A stretch of DNA of 64,000 nt from an uncultured Elusimicrobiales bacterium (lineage in GTDB: Bacteria; Elusimicrobiota; Elusimicrobia; Elusimicrobiales; Elusimicrobiaceae): contig CALUXB010000002.1 in assembly GCA_944324645.1 (NCBI GenBank), positions 186,001-250,000 of the forward strand, given 5' to 3'. A program made the translations under genes and the position numbers. The notes under the pieces were generated by a model that saw nothing but the letters and a program-made list of their open reading frames with translations, did no database searches and was not told the origin of the DNA. Below, in pieces: positions 24,401 to 32,593 of the stretch (the stretch's first letter is position 1; each line of letters opens with the position of its first letter).

Positions 24401-26272
24401 ATGAAAGTACTGCCCACCGTTAAAACCCCCGCCGATTTACGCAATATTAAGCGCGAGCTGCTGCCGCAGCTATGCCAAGAAATCCGCGAAGAAATTATTA
24501 AAACTACCAGCAAAAATGGGGGCCATTTAGGCTCCAGCTTAGGTGCGGTGGAAATTATTACCGCCCTGCACTATGTGTTTGACACCCCCAAAGACAAACT
24601 GGTGTTTGACACGGGCCACCAGGCCTATGCCCACAAACTGCTGACGGGGCGGCAAGGTAAATTTTCTACCATACGCACCAAAGGGGGACTAAGCGGCTTT
24701 CCTAAACGCAGCGAAAGTAAATATGACGAATTTGGCGTCGGCCACGCCAGCACGGCCCTTTCCGCCGCGCTGGGTATGGCTATTGCGCGCGACCAAAAAA
24801 ATTCCGACGCCAAAATAATCGCTTTGGTGGCAGACGGCGCCCTAACCGGCGGTATGGCTTACGAAGCTATGCAAAACGCCGGTCTGCTGGCTACCGATAT
24901 GCTGGTGATTTTAAACGATAACCAGATGTTTATCTCCAAACGCGTCGGCGCACTGGGGCAATTTTTAACCAAACTGCTGACCAAAAAATACGTCCAACTG
25001 GCGGAAGAAAAAGCCACCAAATTTTTGAAACGTTTTGACGAGCTGGGCAACAACGCCGCCAAACTGGCCAAACGCGCGCGCTCCATTTTATTTCCCGGCA
25101 CCATTTTTGAAGAAATGGGCTTTCGCTATTTTGGTCCCGTCAACGGCAACGACATTGACGCAATGATAGACGTGCTGGAAAGCGTTAAAGACGTCAAGGG
25201 CCCGGTGCTTTTGCACGTGGTAACCAAAAAAGGCAAGGGCTACACCCCGGCGGAAGAAAAACCGACCAAATTTCACGGTATTGGTATGTTTGATGCTGAC
25301 ACCGGCGACACCATTGGCAAAAGCGACCGCATCACCTTTACCAAGGCGTTTTCAGACGCCATCGTCAAACTGGCTAAAGCAGACAAAAAAATCAACGCCA
25401 TCACCGCCGCTATGCCGGAAGGAACGGGGTTGGACGAATTCCGCCACACGTTCCCGCAGCGTTTTTTTGACGTAGGCATTGCCGAAGAGCACGCCGCCAC
25501 TTTTGCCGCCGGTTTAGCCGCGGAAGGGTTAAAACCCGTTGTAGCGGTGTATTCCTCTTTTACACAGCGCTGCTATGACCAAATTGTGCACGATATTGCC
25601 TTGCAAAACCTGCCGGTGGTGTTTGCGCTGGACCGCGCCGGTCTTGTCGGGGAAGACGGCCCCACACACCACGGCGCTTTTGACCTTAGTTTCCTGCGCA
25701 GCACGCCCAACCTGATTATTGCCGCGCCGGCCGATGAAAACGAATTGGGCCATCTGCTCAAAACCGCGCTGGACAGCGGCAAACCTTTCGTCCTGCGCTA
25801 TCCCCGCGGGGCCGGTTTTAATGTGGAAGTGGAAAAAGAATTAAAAGACTTGCCCATCGGCAAAGGGCAGTGGCTTAAAAAAGGCAAAGACCTGACCATA
25901 GTGGCTATCGGCAACCGCGTACACCCCGCGCTGGAAGCGGCACAGCTGCTGAAAGAAAAAGGCATAGACGCAGGCGTCATCAATGCCCGTTTTGTAAAGC
26001 CGTTAGACAGCGCTGTTATAAACGAAGCGTTGAAAGTTTCCCCCCGCCTGGTTACGGTGGAGGACAACGCCCTCTGCGGCGGTTTTGGCTCTGCCGTGGC
26101 GGAGTATCTGACCGGGCAGGACAAGCCCTTTCACCTGCTGCGTTTGGGCTTGCCGGACGAATTTGTAGAACACGGAAAAGTGGCCCAGCTCTATGAGCAG
26201 TTGGGGCTGACACCGGAAAAAATGGCTGAAGAAATCCAGCATTGGAGCAAACGTTATGAAAAAACCCGCTAA
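24401..26272 (+). CDS. dxs: 1-deoxy-D-xylulose-5-phosphate synthase
   Basis: 623 residues. DXS features in order are KNGGHLGSSLGAVEIITALH, FDTGHQAYAHKLLTGR, the ThDP site ALVADGALTGGMAYEAMQNA...ILNDNQMFIS, MPEGTGLDEF, and DVGIAEEHAATFAAGLA with the catalytic Glu, then YSSFTQRCYDQIVHDIA. It condenses pyruvate and glyceraldehyde-3-phosphate, the first step of the MEP isoprenoid pathway. An AAGGAG SD lies upstream. The 3' end overlaps the LOG gene by 17 bases. Confidence 0.97.
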   Translation: MKVLPTVKTPADLRNIKRELLPQLCQEIREEIIKTTSKNGGHLGSSLGAVEIITALHYVFDTPKDKLVFDTGHQAYAHKLLTGRQGKFSTIRTKGGLSGFPKRSESKYDEFGVGHASTALSAALGMAIARDQKNSDAKIIALVADGALTGGMAYEAMQNAGLLATDMLVILNDNQMFISKRVGALGQFLTKLLTKKYVQLAEEKATKFLKRFDELGNNAAKLAKRARSILFPGTIFEEMGFRYFGPVNGNDIDAMIDVLESVKDVKGPVLLHVVTKKGKGYTPAEEKPTKFHGIGMFDADTGDTIGKSDRITFTKAFSDAIVKLAKADKKINAITAAMPEGTGLDEFRHTFPQRFFDVGIAEEHAATFAAGLAAEGLKPVVAVYSSFTQRCYDQIVHDIALQNLPVVFALDRAGLVGEDGPTHHGAFDLSFLRSTPNLIIAAPADENELGHLLKTALDSGKPFVLRYPRGAGFNVEVEKELKDLPIGKGQWLKKGKDLTIVAIGNRVHPALEAAQLLKEKGIDAGVINARFVKPLDSAVINEALKVSPRLVTVEDNALCGGFGSAVAEYLTGQDKPFHLLRLGLPDEFVEHGKVAQLYEQLGLTPEKMAEEIQHWSKRYEKTR

Positions 26273-27086
26273 AAAAGCAAGAATAGCCAGCACAGAACAC
26301 GAAAGCTCATACATCCGGGCTTATGAAGATATTGATTTATTAAACCAGCCGGTTATGCGCCCGGTACGCATTGAACTGGAAGTAATGAAGCCGGAGCTGT
26401 ACCTGCAGGCCAAAAATATTACGCAAAGCATAGTATGCTTTGGCAGTGCACGCGTACGCCCGGAAAAAGAAGCCAAAGCCTTGGTGGCGGCGGCAAAAAA
26501 AGCCTTAGCCAAAAATCCCAAAAATCAACGGCTGCAGGAAAGACTCAGTGAAGCGCAAGGGTTGCTCTCACTGTCTAAATACTATGAAGTGGGGCGGGAG
26601 TTTGCCAAGCTGGTCATTAAAAAAGGCAAAAACCGCTTTGCCGTAGTGACCGGCGGCGGCCCGGGCCTAATGGAAGCGGCCAACCGCGGCGCCTTTGAAA
26701 ACGGCGGCAAAAGCGTGGGCTTTAACATCACCCTGCCGCACGAGCAGCACCCCAACGCCTATATCACCAAAGACCTGGCATTTTTATTTCACTACTTTGC
26801 CATTCGCAAACTGCATTTGGTTATGCGCTCGCGCGCGTTTGTGGTGTTTCCCGGCGGCTATGGCACGTTTGATGAATTGTTTGAAATTTTGACCTTGGTC
26901 AAAACCGGCAAAAAAGAAGAAATCCCCATCATTTTAATCGGCAAAGAATTTTGGAACTCCGTCGTTAATTTCAAGGCGCTGGCCTCGTACGGCGTGATAG
27001 ATAACGACGAAGCCCGCACCTGCCACATTGTAGATACGGCGCAGGAAGCGTGGGACATTATCGCCAAATTCTACAAGATTAAATAG
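26256..27086 (+). CDS. LOG family protein (TIGR00730-type nucleotide phosphoribohydrolase)
   Basis: 276 residues. The LOG core is present: FGSARVRPE, AVVTGGGPGLMEAANRGAF, GFNITLPHEQHPN, and VVFPGGYGTFDELFEILTLV with the PGGxGTxxE active-site motif. Such enzymes hydrolyse nucleoside 5'-monophosphates to base plus ribose-5-phosphate; older annotations say lysine decarboxylase. The Lys-rich N-terminal 40 residues are extra. It starts inside dxs (17-base overlap), so translation is probably coupled. A bidirectional terminator follows. Confidence 0.9.
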   Translation: MKKPAKKARIASTEHESSYIRAYEDIDLLNQPVMRPVRIELEVMKPELYLQAKNITQSIVCFGSARVRPEKEAKALVAAAKKALAKNPKNQRLQERLSEAQGLLSLSKYYEVGREFAKLVIKKGKNRFAVVTGGGPGLMEAANRGAFENGGKSVGFNITLPHEQHPNAYITKDLAFLFHYFAIRKLHLVMRSRAFVVFPGGYGTFDELFEILTLVKTGKKEEIPIILIGKEFWNSVVNFKALASYGVIDNDEARTCHIVDTAQEAWDIIAKFYKIK

Positions 27087-27102
27087 TTGCTTGAGCAAAA
27101 AC

Positions 27103-27136
27103 AAAAAACCCCGCACTTTTGCTGCGGGGTTTTTTA
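27103..27136. terminator. Bidirectional terminator between the LOG gene and pilin P3
   Basis: AAAAAACCCCGCA / TGCGGGGTTTTTT. Confidence 0.88.
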
Positions 27137-27147
27137 TTTCTCATTTC

Positions 27148-27699
27148 TTAATTTCCATCTATTGCGCTTCCATAAGCAGACATATCATTTATAGGCAAAT
27201 AAAACCGATAGGAAACTGTTTTATCCTGTATTCCCCCCAAGGCGCGGCATACGGCCGCTGTTTCTTCTGTACCGCCTATGCATAAACGCCACTTAACCAT
27301 ATGCCCATAATGTGCAATAAAATAGGAACCATATACCTGCAAAATCGGATATCCCGGTTTATTTTGAGGATTACCTTCCCAACGGAAACCGCCATCTACA
27401 AGTTGGAGTTTATAAGGAGCCGTATCCTCTATGGACACATCCAATGCTGCCACATCGGTTGTATAGGTACCATTGGCCATATAATACATATCGGATGCTT
27501 CCATCATTTTATTGAGTGTAGCTAATATCGCAGCCACCTTGGCTTTGCGCACCGCTAAATTATAGCGCGGCAGAGCAATAGCGGCCAAGATGCCAATAAT
27601 TAATACTACTACCAAAAGTTCCACAAGCGTAAAACCGGCCAAAAAGCGTTTTAAACGGGTTTTCCCGTCGGGGGTATTTTTTTGATAAATTTTGTTCAT
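27148..27699 (-). CDS. Type IV pilin-like protein P3
   Basis: 183 residues from ATG 27699. The leader MNKIYQKNTPDGKTRLKRFL plus AG precedes FTLVELLVVVLIIGILAAIA. The variable domain includes YYMANGTYTTDVAALDV, as in P1, and ends CIGGTEETAAVCRALGG, the shared Cys-loop signature. Initiation is six bases after TAAATT in the T12 promoter module, with the ATG at the centre of a 20-base-arm palindrome. It lies tail-to-tail with the LOG gene and shares its terminator. Confidence 0.88.
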   Translation of the reverse strand: MNKIYQKNTPDGKTRLKRFLAGFTLVELLVVVLIIGILAAIALPRYNLAVRKAKVAAILATLNKMMEASDMYYMANGTYTTDVAALDVSIEDTAPYKLQLVDGGFRWEGNPQNKPGYPILQVYGSYFIAHYGHMVKWRLCIGGTEETAAVCRALGGIQDKTVSYRFYLPINDMSAYGSAIDGN

Positions 27700-27720
27700 A
27701 AACAAAATTTATCAAAAAAA
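27677..27720. repeat. Palindrome centred on the P3 start codon
   Basis: 20-base perfect arms around CATA, identical in the arms to the P1 copy. Confidence 0.9.
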
Positions 27721-27733
27721 AAAAACGAGTCAA
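27706..27733 (-). promoter_or_regulatory. Pilin-type promoter of P3
   Basis: TTGACT, CG, twelve T, GA, TAAATT, six bases, ATG; spacer 16. Confidence 0.7.
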
Positions 27734-27797
27734 CCCCTTTAAAAATCCCCAATCAACAAACCTTACTACAACTTCTCATTCATTTTAAATTTTGCAC

Positions 27798-27830
27798 AAA
27801 AAAGCTCCGCCTTTTGGCGGAGCTTTTTTA
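27798..27830 (-). terminator. Terminator of the pgm-response regulator operon
   Basis: AAAGCTCCGCC / GGCGGAGCTTT with TTTT loop and A/T runs. Confidence 0.88.
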
Positions 27831-27846
27831 CCTGCAAAACAGGCTC

Positions 27847-28206
27847 TTACAAACCCACTTGTTTAACGGCATTAAGCAAATCATCAGTGTCAAAGGGCTT
27901 ATACAAAACACCGTCTGCTCCCAGCCGTTTGGCCTCTTCGGCAATAGTTTCCTGCTTAAGCCCGGTTACCATCAGCACTCTTAAGTGTGGGTATTGTTTT
28001 TTAATCCGGGCCAACATATCCAGCCCATTTTCCGTCGGAAAAAACACATCCAGCAACACCAAAGAGGGCGTTATTTTCTCCAGTTTTTCAAAAAGCTCTT
28101 TAGAACCGCCCGCCTCCAAAACGACCTCAAACCCAGATGACTCCAATACATTTTTTATGGCGGAGCGCAAGATTACAGAATCATCCACCAAACCAATTTT
28201 TAACAT
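27847..28206 (-). CDS. Single-domain response regulator (CheY-like)
   Basis: 119 residues, a receiver domain only. The acidic pair is VDDS near residue 7, the phosphoacceptor Asp is in LVLLDVFFP, the switch Thr is in MVTGLK, and Lys is in YKPF. With no output domain, it must act through a partner protein. GGGGAG lies before the ATG, and the phosphoglucomutase stop is 8 bases upstream, so the two are cotranscribed. No kinase is nearby, so the pathway is unknown. Confidence 0.93.
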   Translation of the reverse strand: MLKIGLVDDSVILRSAIKNVLESSGFEVVLEAGGSKELFEKLEKITPSLVLLDVFFPTENGLDMLARIKKQYPHLRVLMVTGLKQETIAEEAKRLGADGVLYKPFDTDDLLNAVKQVGL

Positions 28207-28214
28207 AATCTCCC

Positions 28215-29624
28215 CTACTTAATATATTGTGCAACCAACTTCTCTCCAAAATCCAACAACACCTGCGTATCTTTCTTTGTGGCCGTTTCCGCGTACACCC
28301 GCACCAACGGCTCCGTGCCGGAGGGGCGCATAAGCAACCACTCATCATTTTCAAAATAAATTTTCAGCCCGTCTGTGGTAGATACTTCCGCCACCTTAAA
28401 AGTGCCTATTTTTTTAGGCAATTTTTTGCGCAGTTTCTCTACAAATGCCCCCTTATCTATCGGTTTAGCAGCAGGCAAATCTAGACGCTGATAAACAGAA
28501 GCGCCATATTCTTTGCACACTTCGTCACATAATTCTGAAATTTTCTTTTTGGTTGTGGCCATAATCTCCAGGCACTCCAGCGCCACCGCTAGGCCGTCGC
28601 GGTCCGAAGAGCCGCCTTTCCAAGCGTACCCGCCGGCCTCTTCTACACCGAAAGCAACTTCTTCCAAAGCCATTCTTTCCGCCACGTTTTTAAAGCCTAC
28701 GGGTACCTCTTCATATGGCATATCATACGCACGGGCAATGCGTTTGGGCAAATATCCCATAGACATCGTCTGCACCACTTTGCCTTTGAGTTTTTTATTT
28801 TTGACTAAATAGTTCAGCAATATCCCAGCCAACAGACAAGGGGTAACATAATTGCCTTTTTCATCAATTAAACCAAAGCGGTCTCCGTCCCCATCAAAAG
28901 CAAACCCCGCCAAAGCTTTTTTAGCCAACACCATTTTTTTTAATTCTGCTAAATTTTTAGGTGACGGGTCCGGCTGCAAAGCACGAAAAGTGGGGTCGTG
29001 CTCTTCGTGCAAGGCCACCACTTTGGGAGAAGAAATCAATTTCTCCAGCCACCCGGCCGTAACCCCATACATATAGTCCGCCACCACCGTGCCTTTTAAC
29101 GTGGCTATTTTCTTTAAGTTAGCTGTACCTTTGAGATATTTTAGATACAAATCCGTCAGGTTTTTCTGCTCCGCCTTTTGTCCATACAAAAACAGTACGG
29201 GGTTAGCGTCTATTAGCTGCTCTATTTCCCGCGTTTCACGGGTAGGCGCAGAACAGCCCGCCCATTTGACTTTTACGCCGTTATATTGGGCCGGGTTGTG
29301 GCTGGCGGTTACGGTAATGCCCAGCCAAAATTTCTGCAAAGTCAGCGCGCTGACCATAGGGGTAGGCACCGGCTGGTCAGACAGCGTAACATCTATTTTG
29401 TTGGAACGCAAAATACTGGCAATATCTGCCGCAAACAAGTCTGACATAAAACGGCGGTCATAGCCTACAAATACTTTTGCCATTTTGCCGTCTTCGTCCG
29501 AAGGGGCGTTTTCATTAATATAATCTGCCAGCGCCTGTGCAATACGGCGCACGTTTTCATAGGTAAAATCCCAAGCAATTACGCCTCTCCAACCATCGGT
29601 GCCGAACTGAATATCTGCGGCCAT
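28215..29624 (-). CDS. Phosphoglucomutase/phosphomannomutase family enzyme
   Basis: 469 residues of the alpha-D-phosphohexomutase superfamily: FGTDGWRGVIAWDFT, the catalytic serine loop TVTASHNPAQYNGVK, the metal loop AFDGDGDRFGLID, sugar loop GVEEAGGY and phosphate loop RPSGTEPLVRVYAE. It interconverts sugar 1- and 6-phosphates; glucose, mannose or glucosamine specificity cannot be settled here. A GGAGGG SD is eight bases before the ATG. First gene of the operon with the response regulator. Confidence 0.92.
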   Translation of the reverse strand: MAADIQFGTDGWRGVIAWDFTYENVRRIAQALADYINENAPSDEDGKMAKVFVGYDRRFMSDLFAADIASILRSNKIDVTLSDQPVPTPMVSALTLQKFWLGITVTASHNPAQYNGVKVKWAGCSAPTRETREIEQLIDANPVLFLYGQKAEQKNLTDLYLKYLKGTANLKKIATLKGTVVADYMYGVTAGWLEKLISSPKVVALHEEHDPTFRALQPDPSPKNLAELKKMVLAKKALAGFAFDGDGDRFGLIDEKGNYVTPCLLAGILLNYLVKNKKLKGKVVQTMSMGYLPKRIARAYDMPYEEVPVGFKNVAERMALEEVAFGVEEAGGYAWKGGSSDRDGLAVALECLEIMATTKKKISELCDEVCKEYGASVYQRLDLPAAKPIDKGAFVEKLRKKLPKKIGTFKVAEVSTTDGLKIYFENDEWLLMRPSGTEPLVRVYAETATKKDTQVLLDFGEKLVAQYIK

Positions 29625-29784
29625 AAAAGCCCTCCGTAAAAAAATAAAATCTGTTTAATTTCCGTATAGGGTTTTCTATATACTATCTTTCTTTTCCCTC
29701 TCTGCAGGCATACTTACAGTACCTGGCACTCAAAAACAGCAAGGACCACCTGGTATTCAACAGTAGCCCCCGCGGATAAAAAAG

Positions 29785-30126
29785 TGGAGGTGGGGGGATT
29801 CGCACCCCCGTCCGAACATCTTAACAGTTCAGGCTCTACAGGTTTAGCCGCACTTGGTTAATTATACGGTAAGCGTACGGCAGCACCCGTATAATTTGTT
29901 TCGTGGGTCTTAAGCACAGCAAGACGAAACGCGCCCGCTGCGCCGCATTTCACATAATGACTGCCTTGCCCCCGCGTGTGAAAAGCACAGAGGCGGCAGT
30001 GGACTAAGCGTTAGCCCAAGCGACTTGATTGTCGTTAGTTATTTTTTAGCCCTATTTGAATTGGCCTGGCCAACCAATACCTGCTCCCGAGCCGTAACAG
30101 ATACCCGTCGAATCTATTACACCCCC
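29785..30126 (-). ncRNA. ssrA: Transfer-messenger RNA (tmRNA)
   Basis: 342 nt. The 5' end GGGGGTG pairs with CACCTCC near the 3' end and keeps the G3-U70 pair that marks alanine identity. The T arm is GGGGGTGCGAATCCCCC and discriminator A is at 29785; CCA is not encoded. The tag reading frame at about 30004-30036 decodes as TNDNQVAWANA followed by TAG, with resume codon ACT. NDNQVA is normal for tags, but the usual LAA end is replaced by WANA. It rescues stalled ribosomes with SmpB, which is not in the window. Confidence 0.95.
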
Positions 30127-30152
30127 GTAAATACGGAAATTGTCAAAGAACC

Positions 30153-30203
30153 TTCCGGCCCTGCCGGAATAGGGTATTATATTGTATCATTTTCTTATAG
30201 CAA
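30153..30203 (-). promoter_or_regulatory. Promoter and leader hairpin of ssrA
   Basis: TTGCTA, 16 bases and TATAAT (30176-30181) on the minus strand. The predicted transcript starts at the hairpin TTCCGGC / GCCGGAA (30153-30169), about 27 bases before mature tmRNA. Confidence 0.5.
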
Positions 30204-30237
30204 TTTTACGCCTGCGGCACAATACGCCGCCCAAATT

Positions 30238-30648
30238 ATGTACGTTACCACAAAACCAACCATTTACTTAATAGACGGGCTGAACCTGGTGCGCAGCTTT
30301 CTATGGCAATTTGCCCGCAGCGAAGAAGACGTAACCGCGGAATTTTTGGACTTTTTGGAAGCTGTGTCCCAAGACGAAAAATACGCAATGCACGAATATC
30401 GCGTAGTGTTTGACGGCGCTTACCGCCCCGTGGGGCCTTTATACAGAAGCGGGGTACACATCGTTTTTTCCGAAGACATTACCGCCGACGACTATATTTT
30501 TCAGGAAGCGGACTTTTTGGCCCAAAACGGCACCCGTGTTATTGCCGTCACTTCCGACCGAGATTTGCAGTCCCGCTTAAAAGGCGTGGGCGTTAAAGCA
30601 CTTTTCTGCCAAAAATTTTACAACTCGCTTAAACTTTCAAACCGCTGA
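30238..30648 (+). CDS. NYN (YacP-like) RNase domain protein
   Basis: 136 residues with NYN/PIN-like acidic motifs: IYLIDGLNLVRSFLW (first Asp), YRVVFDGAYRP, ADDYIFQEADFLA and IAVTSDRDLQSRL. Bacterial YacP/Rae1-type proteins are ribosome-associated or RNA-processing endonucleases. The frame runs back to 30025, but that part overlaps the 5' end of tmRNA on the opposite strand, so I take ATG 30238 with the family N-terminus. No SD or typical -10 is seen. Confidence 0.82.
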   Translation: MYVTTKPTIYLIDGLNLVRSFLWQFARSEEDVTAEFLDFLEAVSQDEKYAMHEYRVVFDGAYRPVGPLYRSGVHIVFSEDITADDYIFQEADFLAQNGTRVIAVTSDRDLQSRLKGVGVKALFCQKFYNSLKLSNR

Positions 30649-30706
30649 CCAGAGCAAATGTGCACGGCAAACACAAGCAAACTGTGCGGCGGGGCTCGTT
30701 TTTTGT

Positions 30707-30712
30707 TAAAAT
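30707..30712 (+). promoter_or_regulatory. -10 element of tRNA-Leu
   Basis: TAAAAT, 10 bases before the mature tRNA 5' end. Confidence 0.45.
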
Positions 30713-30722
30713 AATTACTGTA

Positions 30723-30805
30723 GGGCTGGTGGCGGAATGGTAGACGCGACAGACTTAAAATCTGTTGGTCGCAAGACCGTGGGGGTTCGAGTCCCCCCCT
30801 GCCCA
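30723..30805 (+). tRNA. tRNA-Leu (anticodon TAA)
   Basis: 83 nt. The anticodon loop TTAAAAT lies between CAGAC and GTCTG, the class II variable arm is TTGGTCGCAAGACCGTG, and the T arm is GGGGGTTCGAGTCCCCC. Discriminator A is at 30805; CCA is not encoded. The acceptor GGGCTGG/CCTGCCC has one T-T mismatch at the fifth pair. Confidence 0.93.
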
Positions 30806-30843
30806 CTTCACAAGGCCGGGGCTAAAACCGGCACAGGGGTATT

Positions 30844-31512
30844 ATGTTAGAAGATTTTCAACGGACATTGACCAAATGTTTTGGTTGGGTTTTTACCGTA
30901 CTTCCGATTGGCCTGCGCTTTTTCTCCATCGCATTATTAATTGCGGTGTTTTTCCTTCTTTTTGGCTTCCGCATATTGGGCGGATTATTTTTGCTAGTGG
31001 CGTGCTTTTGTGCATTTTTCTTCCGCAATCCCAGAAGAGAAGTGGAATTTGCAGAAGACGAAATCGCCTGCCCGGCAGACGGCACCGTGCTGAGTATTAA
31101 GACGGAAGACGACCCCAATTCTGTGGTCATTCGCATTTTCCTTTCTATTTTTGACGTGCACGTGCAACGTTCCACCGTTAACGGGCTGGTGGGTGAGATT
31201 TTCTACCACAAAGGGGAATTCCTCTTTGCCAACAATCCCGACGCCGCCTCTAAAAATGAGCGCAACCTCATTCAAATTTACCGCCCTAACAGCGACCGTT
31301 TTGCCCACGTAGAACAAATTACCGGCGCCATTGCGCGGCGCATTGAATGCTGGGTAAAGCCAGGGCAAGAACTAAAAGCCGGGCAATTGATTGGATTGGT
31401 ACGCTTTGGCAGCCAGGTGGCGGTGTATCTGCCCAAAAACGCAGTACGCGTTATGGTCAAAGAAGGCCAAAAAGTGCAAGGCGGCAATACTGTACTGGCT
31501 TTGTGGAAATAA
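30844..31512 (+). CDS. psd: Phosphatidylserine decarboxylase, short (archaeal-like) type
   Basis: 222 residues. Two hydrophobic segments sit near residues 20-60, then NPRREVEFAEDEIACPADG, LSIFDVHVQRSTVNG and the processing site RFGSQVAVYLP. Self-cleavage at Gly-Ser there creates the pyruvoyl cofactor, leaving alpha and beta chains. It converts phosphatidylserine to phosphatidylethanolamine at the inner membrane. pss, the previous step, follows after 52 bases containing a terminator hairpin. Confidence 0.94.
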   Translation: MLEDFQRTLTKCFGWVFTVLPIGLRFFSIALLIAVFFLLFGFRILGGLFLLVACFCAFFFRNPRREVEFAEDEIACPADGTVLSIKTEDDPNSVVIRIFLSIFDVHVQRSTVNGLVGEIFYHKGEFLFANNPDAASKNERNLIQIYRPNSDRFAHVEQITGAIARRIECWVKPGQELKAGQLIGLVRFGSQVAVYLPKNAVRVMVKEGQKVQGGNTVLALWK

Positions 31513-31521
31513 CTTTGTTTT

Positions 31522-31549
31522 AAAAACGGCGCCTATGCGCCGTTTTTTT
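31522..31549 (+). terminator. Hairpin between psd and pss
   Basis: AAAACGGCGC / GCGCCGTTTT with CTAT loop and T-run. Transcription of pss then needs read-through or the TAAAAT just before its ATG. Confidence 0.8.
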
Positions 31550-31564
31550 ATTTAGGATAAAATT

Positions 31565-32359
31565 ATGAGCGAAGAAAACAATCAACCTACAAGCGTAGAA
31601 AAATTAAAAAGAACCGGCGCGGTGGCGGCCCCGTCACTTTTTACGCTGGGCAATTTAGCGTGCGGGTTTTTCTCCATTTTAGCTGCCAGCCACGGCAACT
31701 TTGGCAAAGCCGGCTGGCTGATTTTGATTGCGGCCGTGTTTGATTTGTTTGACGGACGTGTAGCCCGTATGCTGGGCACGGAAAGCAACTTTGGCGTAGA
31801 GATGGACTCTTTGGCAGACGCGGTTTCCTTCTGCACAGCACCGGCTTTGCTGATGTACTTTATGGTACTGCAGCAGTACCCGCTGTGGGGTGCACCCATT
31901 GCCTGCGTGTATGCGTGCTTTGGCGTGCTGCGTTTGGCTAAATTTAACGCTATGGCCTACGCGGGGGAAGGCTCCAAAAAATATTTTTCTGGCTTGCCGG
32001 TGCCGGCGCCGGCGTCTATTTTAGCCTCTTTTGCCATTTCTTACAGTATTATGGAAAGCAATATGGGCGGGCACAATTTGCGCATTATGCAAATGTATTT
32101 GCCGCACCTGTACAACTTTGTAGCTATTGCGATGATTGGTATGGCTATTTTAATGGTCTCCACCGTGCCGTATGCGGCGTTTAAAGCCAAACGCGAGAAA
32201 AAAATGAGCGTTTGGTTTATGTTGCTGCTGGTGGTGTTGGTTGTGCTTTTGGTGCGCTATCCGCAGGACGTTATCTTTATTGTAATGTCTGCCTATGTGC
32301 TCTTTGGCCTGCTGGCGGTTTTGTACCGGGCGTTTAAAGGCATTAAGGTAGAGAAATAA
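31565..32359 (+). CDS. pssA: CDP-diacylglycerol-serine O-phosphatidyltransferase
   Basis: 264 residues. The CDP-alcohol phosphatidyltransferase signature DLFDGRVARMLGTESNFGVE, with MDSLAD completing the D-x2-DG-x2-AR-x8-G-x3-D-x3-D pattern, lies near residues 58-82. About seven hydrophobic helices follow. It makes phosphatidylserine from CDP-diacylglycerol and serine in the inner membrane, for the neighbouring Psd. AGGA precedes the ATG. A terminator follows. Confidence 0.94.
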   Translation: MSEENNQPTSVEKLKRTGAVAAPSLFTLGNLACGFFSILAASHGNFGKAGWLILIAAVFDLFDGRVARMLGTESNFGVEMDSLADAVSFCTAPALLMYFMVLQQYPLWGAPIACVYACFGVLRLAKFNAMAYAGEGSKKYFSGLPVPAPASILASFAISYSIMESNMGGHNLRIMQMYLPHLYNFVAIAMIGMAILMVSTVPYAAFKAKREKKMSVWFMLLLVVLVVLLVRYPQDVIFIVMSAYVLFGLLAVLYRAFKGIKVEK

Positions 32360-32372
32360 AACTATTCAAAAT

Positions 32373-32402
32373 AAAACCCCCGCTATAACAGCGGGGGTTT
32401 TT
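32373..32402 (+). terminator. Terminator of pssA
   Basis: AAAACCCCCGCT / AGCGGGGGTTTTT. Confidence 0.9.
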
Positions 32403-32568
32403 ATTGTTTTTGGTCATTTAAAGATAAGAGGTGGATAGTTTATATTTCCCCCGCGCTTCTGCTTAGCCAGACTCTACGGCCGCAACTGCCTGCCCAAGCA
32501 GACTAGGCCGTGCTTATCAAGACACAAAAAATTTGCTATTTTAATATGTTTTTCTGTCGGGGAAATGC

Positions 32569-32574
32569 TACAAT
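32569..32574 (+). promoter_or_regulatory. -10 element of rnhB-yraN-punA
   Basis: ATGCTACAAT (extended -10), followed by an AAGGAA SD and ATG at 32594. Confidence 0.5.
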
Positions 32575-32593
32575 AACAAAAAGGAACCTCTCT

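Noticed and set aside
30025-30237. N-terminal extension of the NYN protein frame
   Set aside because: It overlaps the 5' end of tmRNA on the other strand and has no family similarity; the domain begins at 30238.
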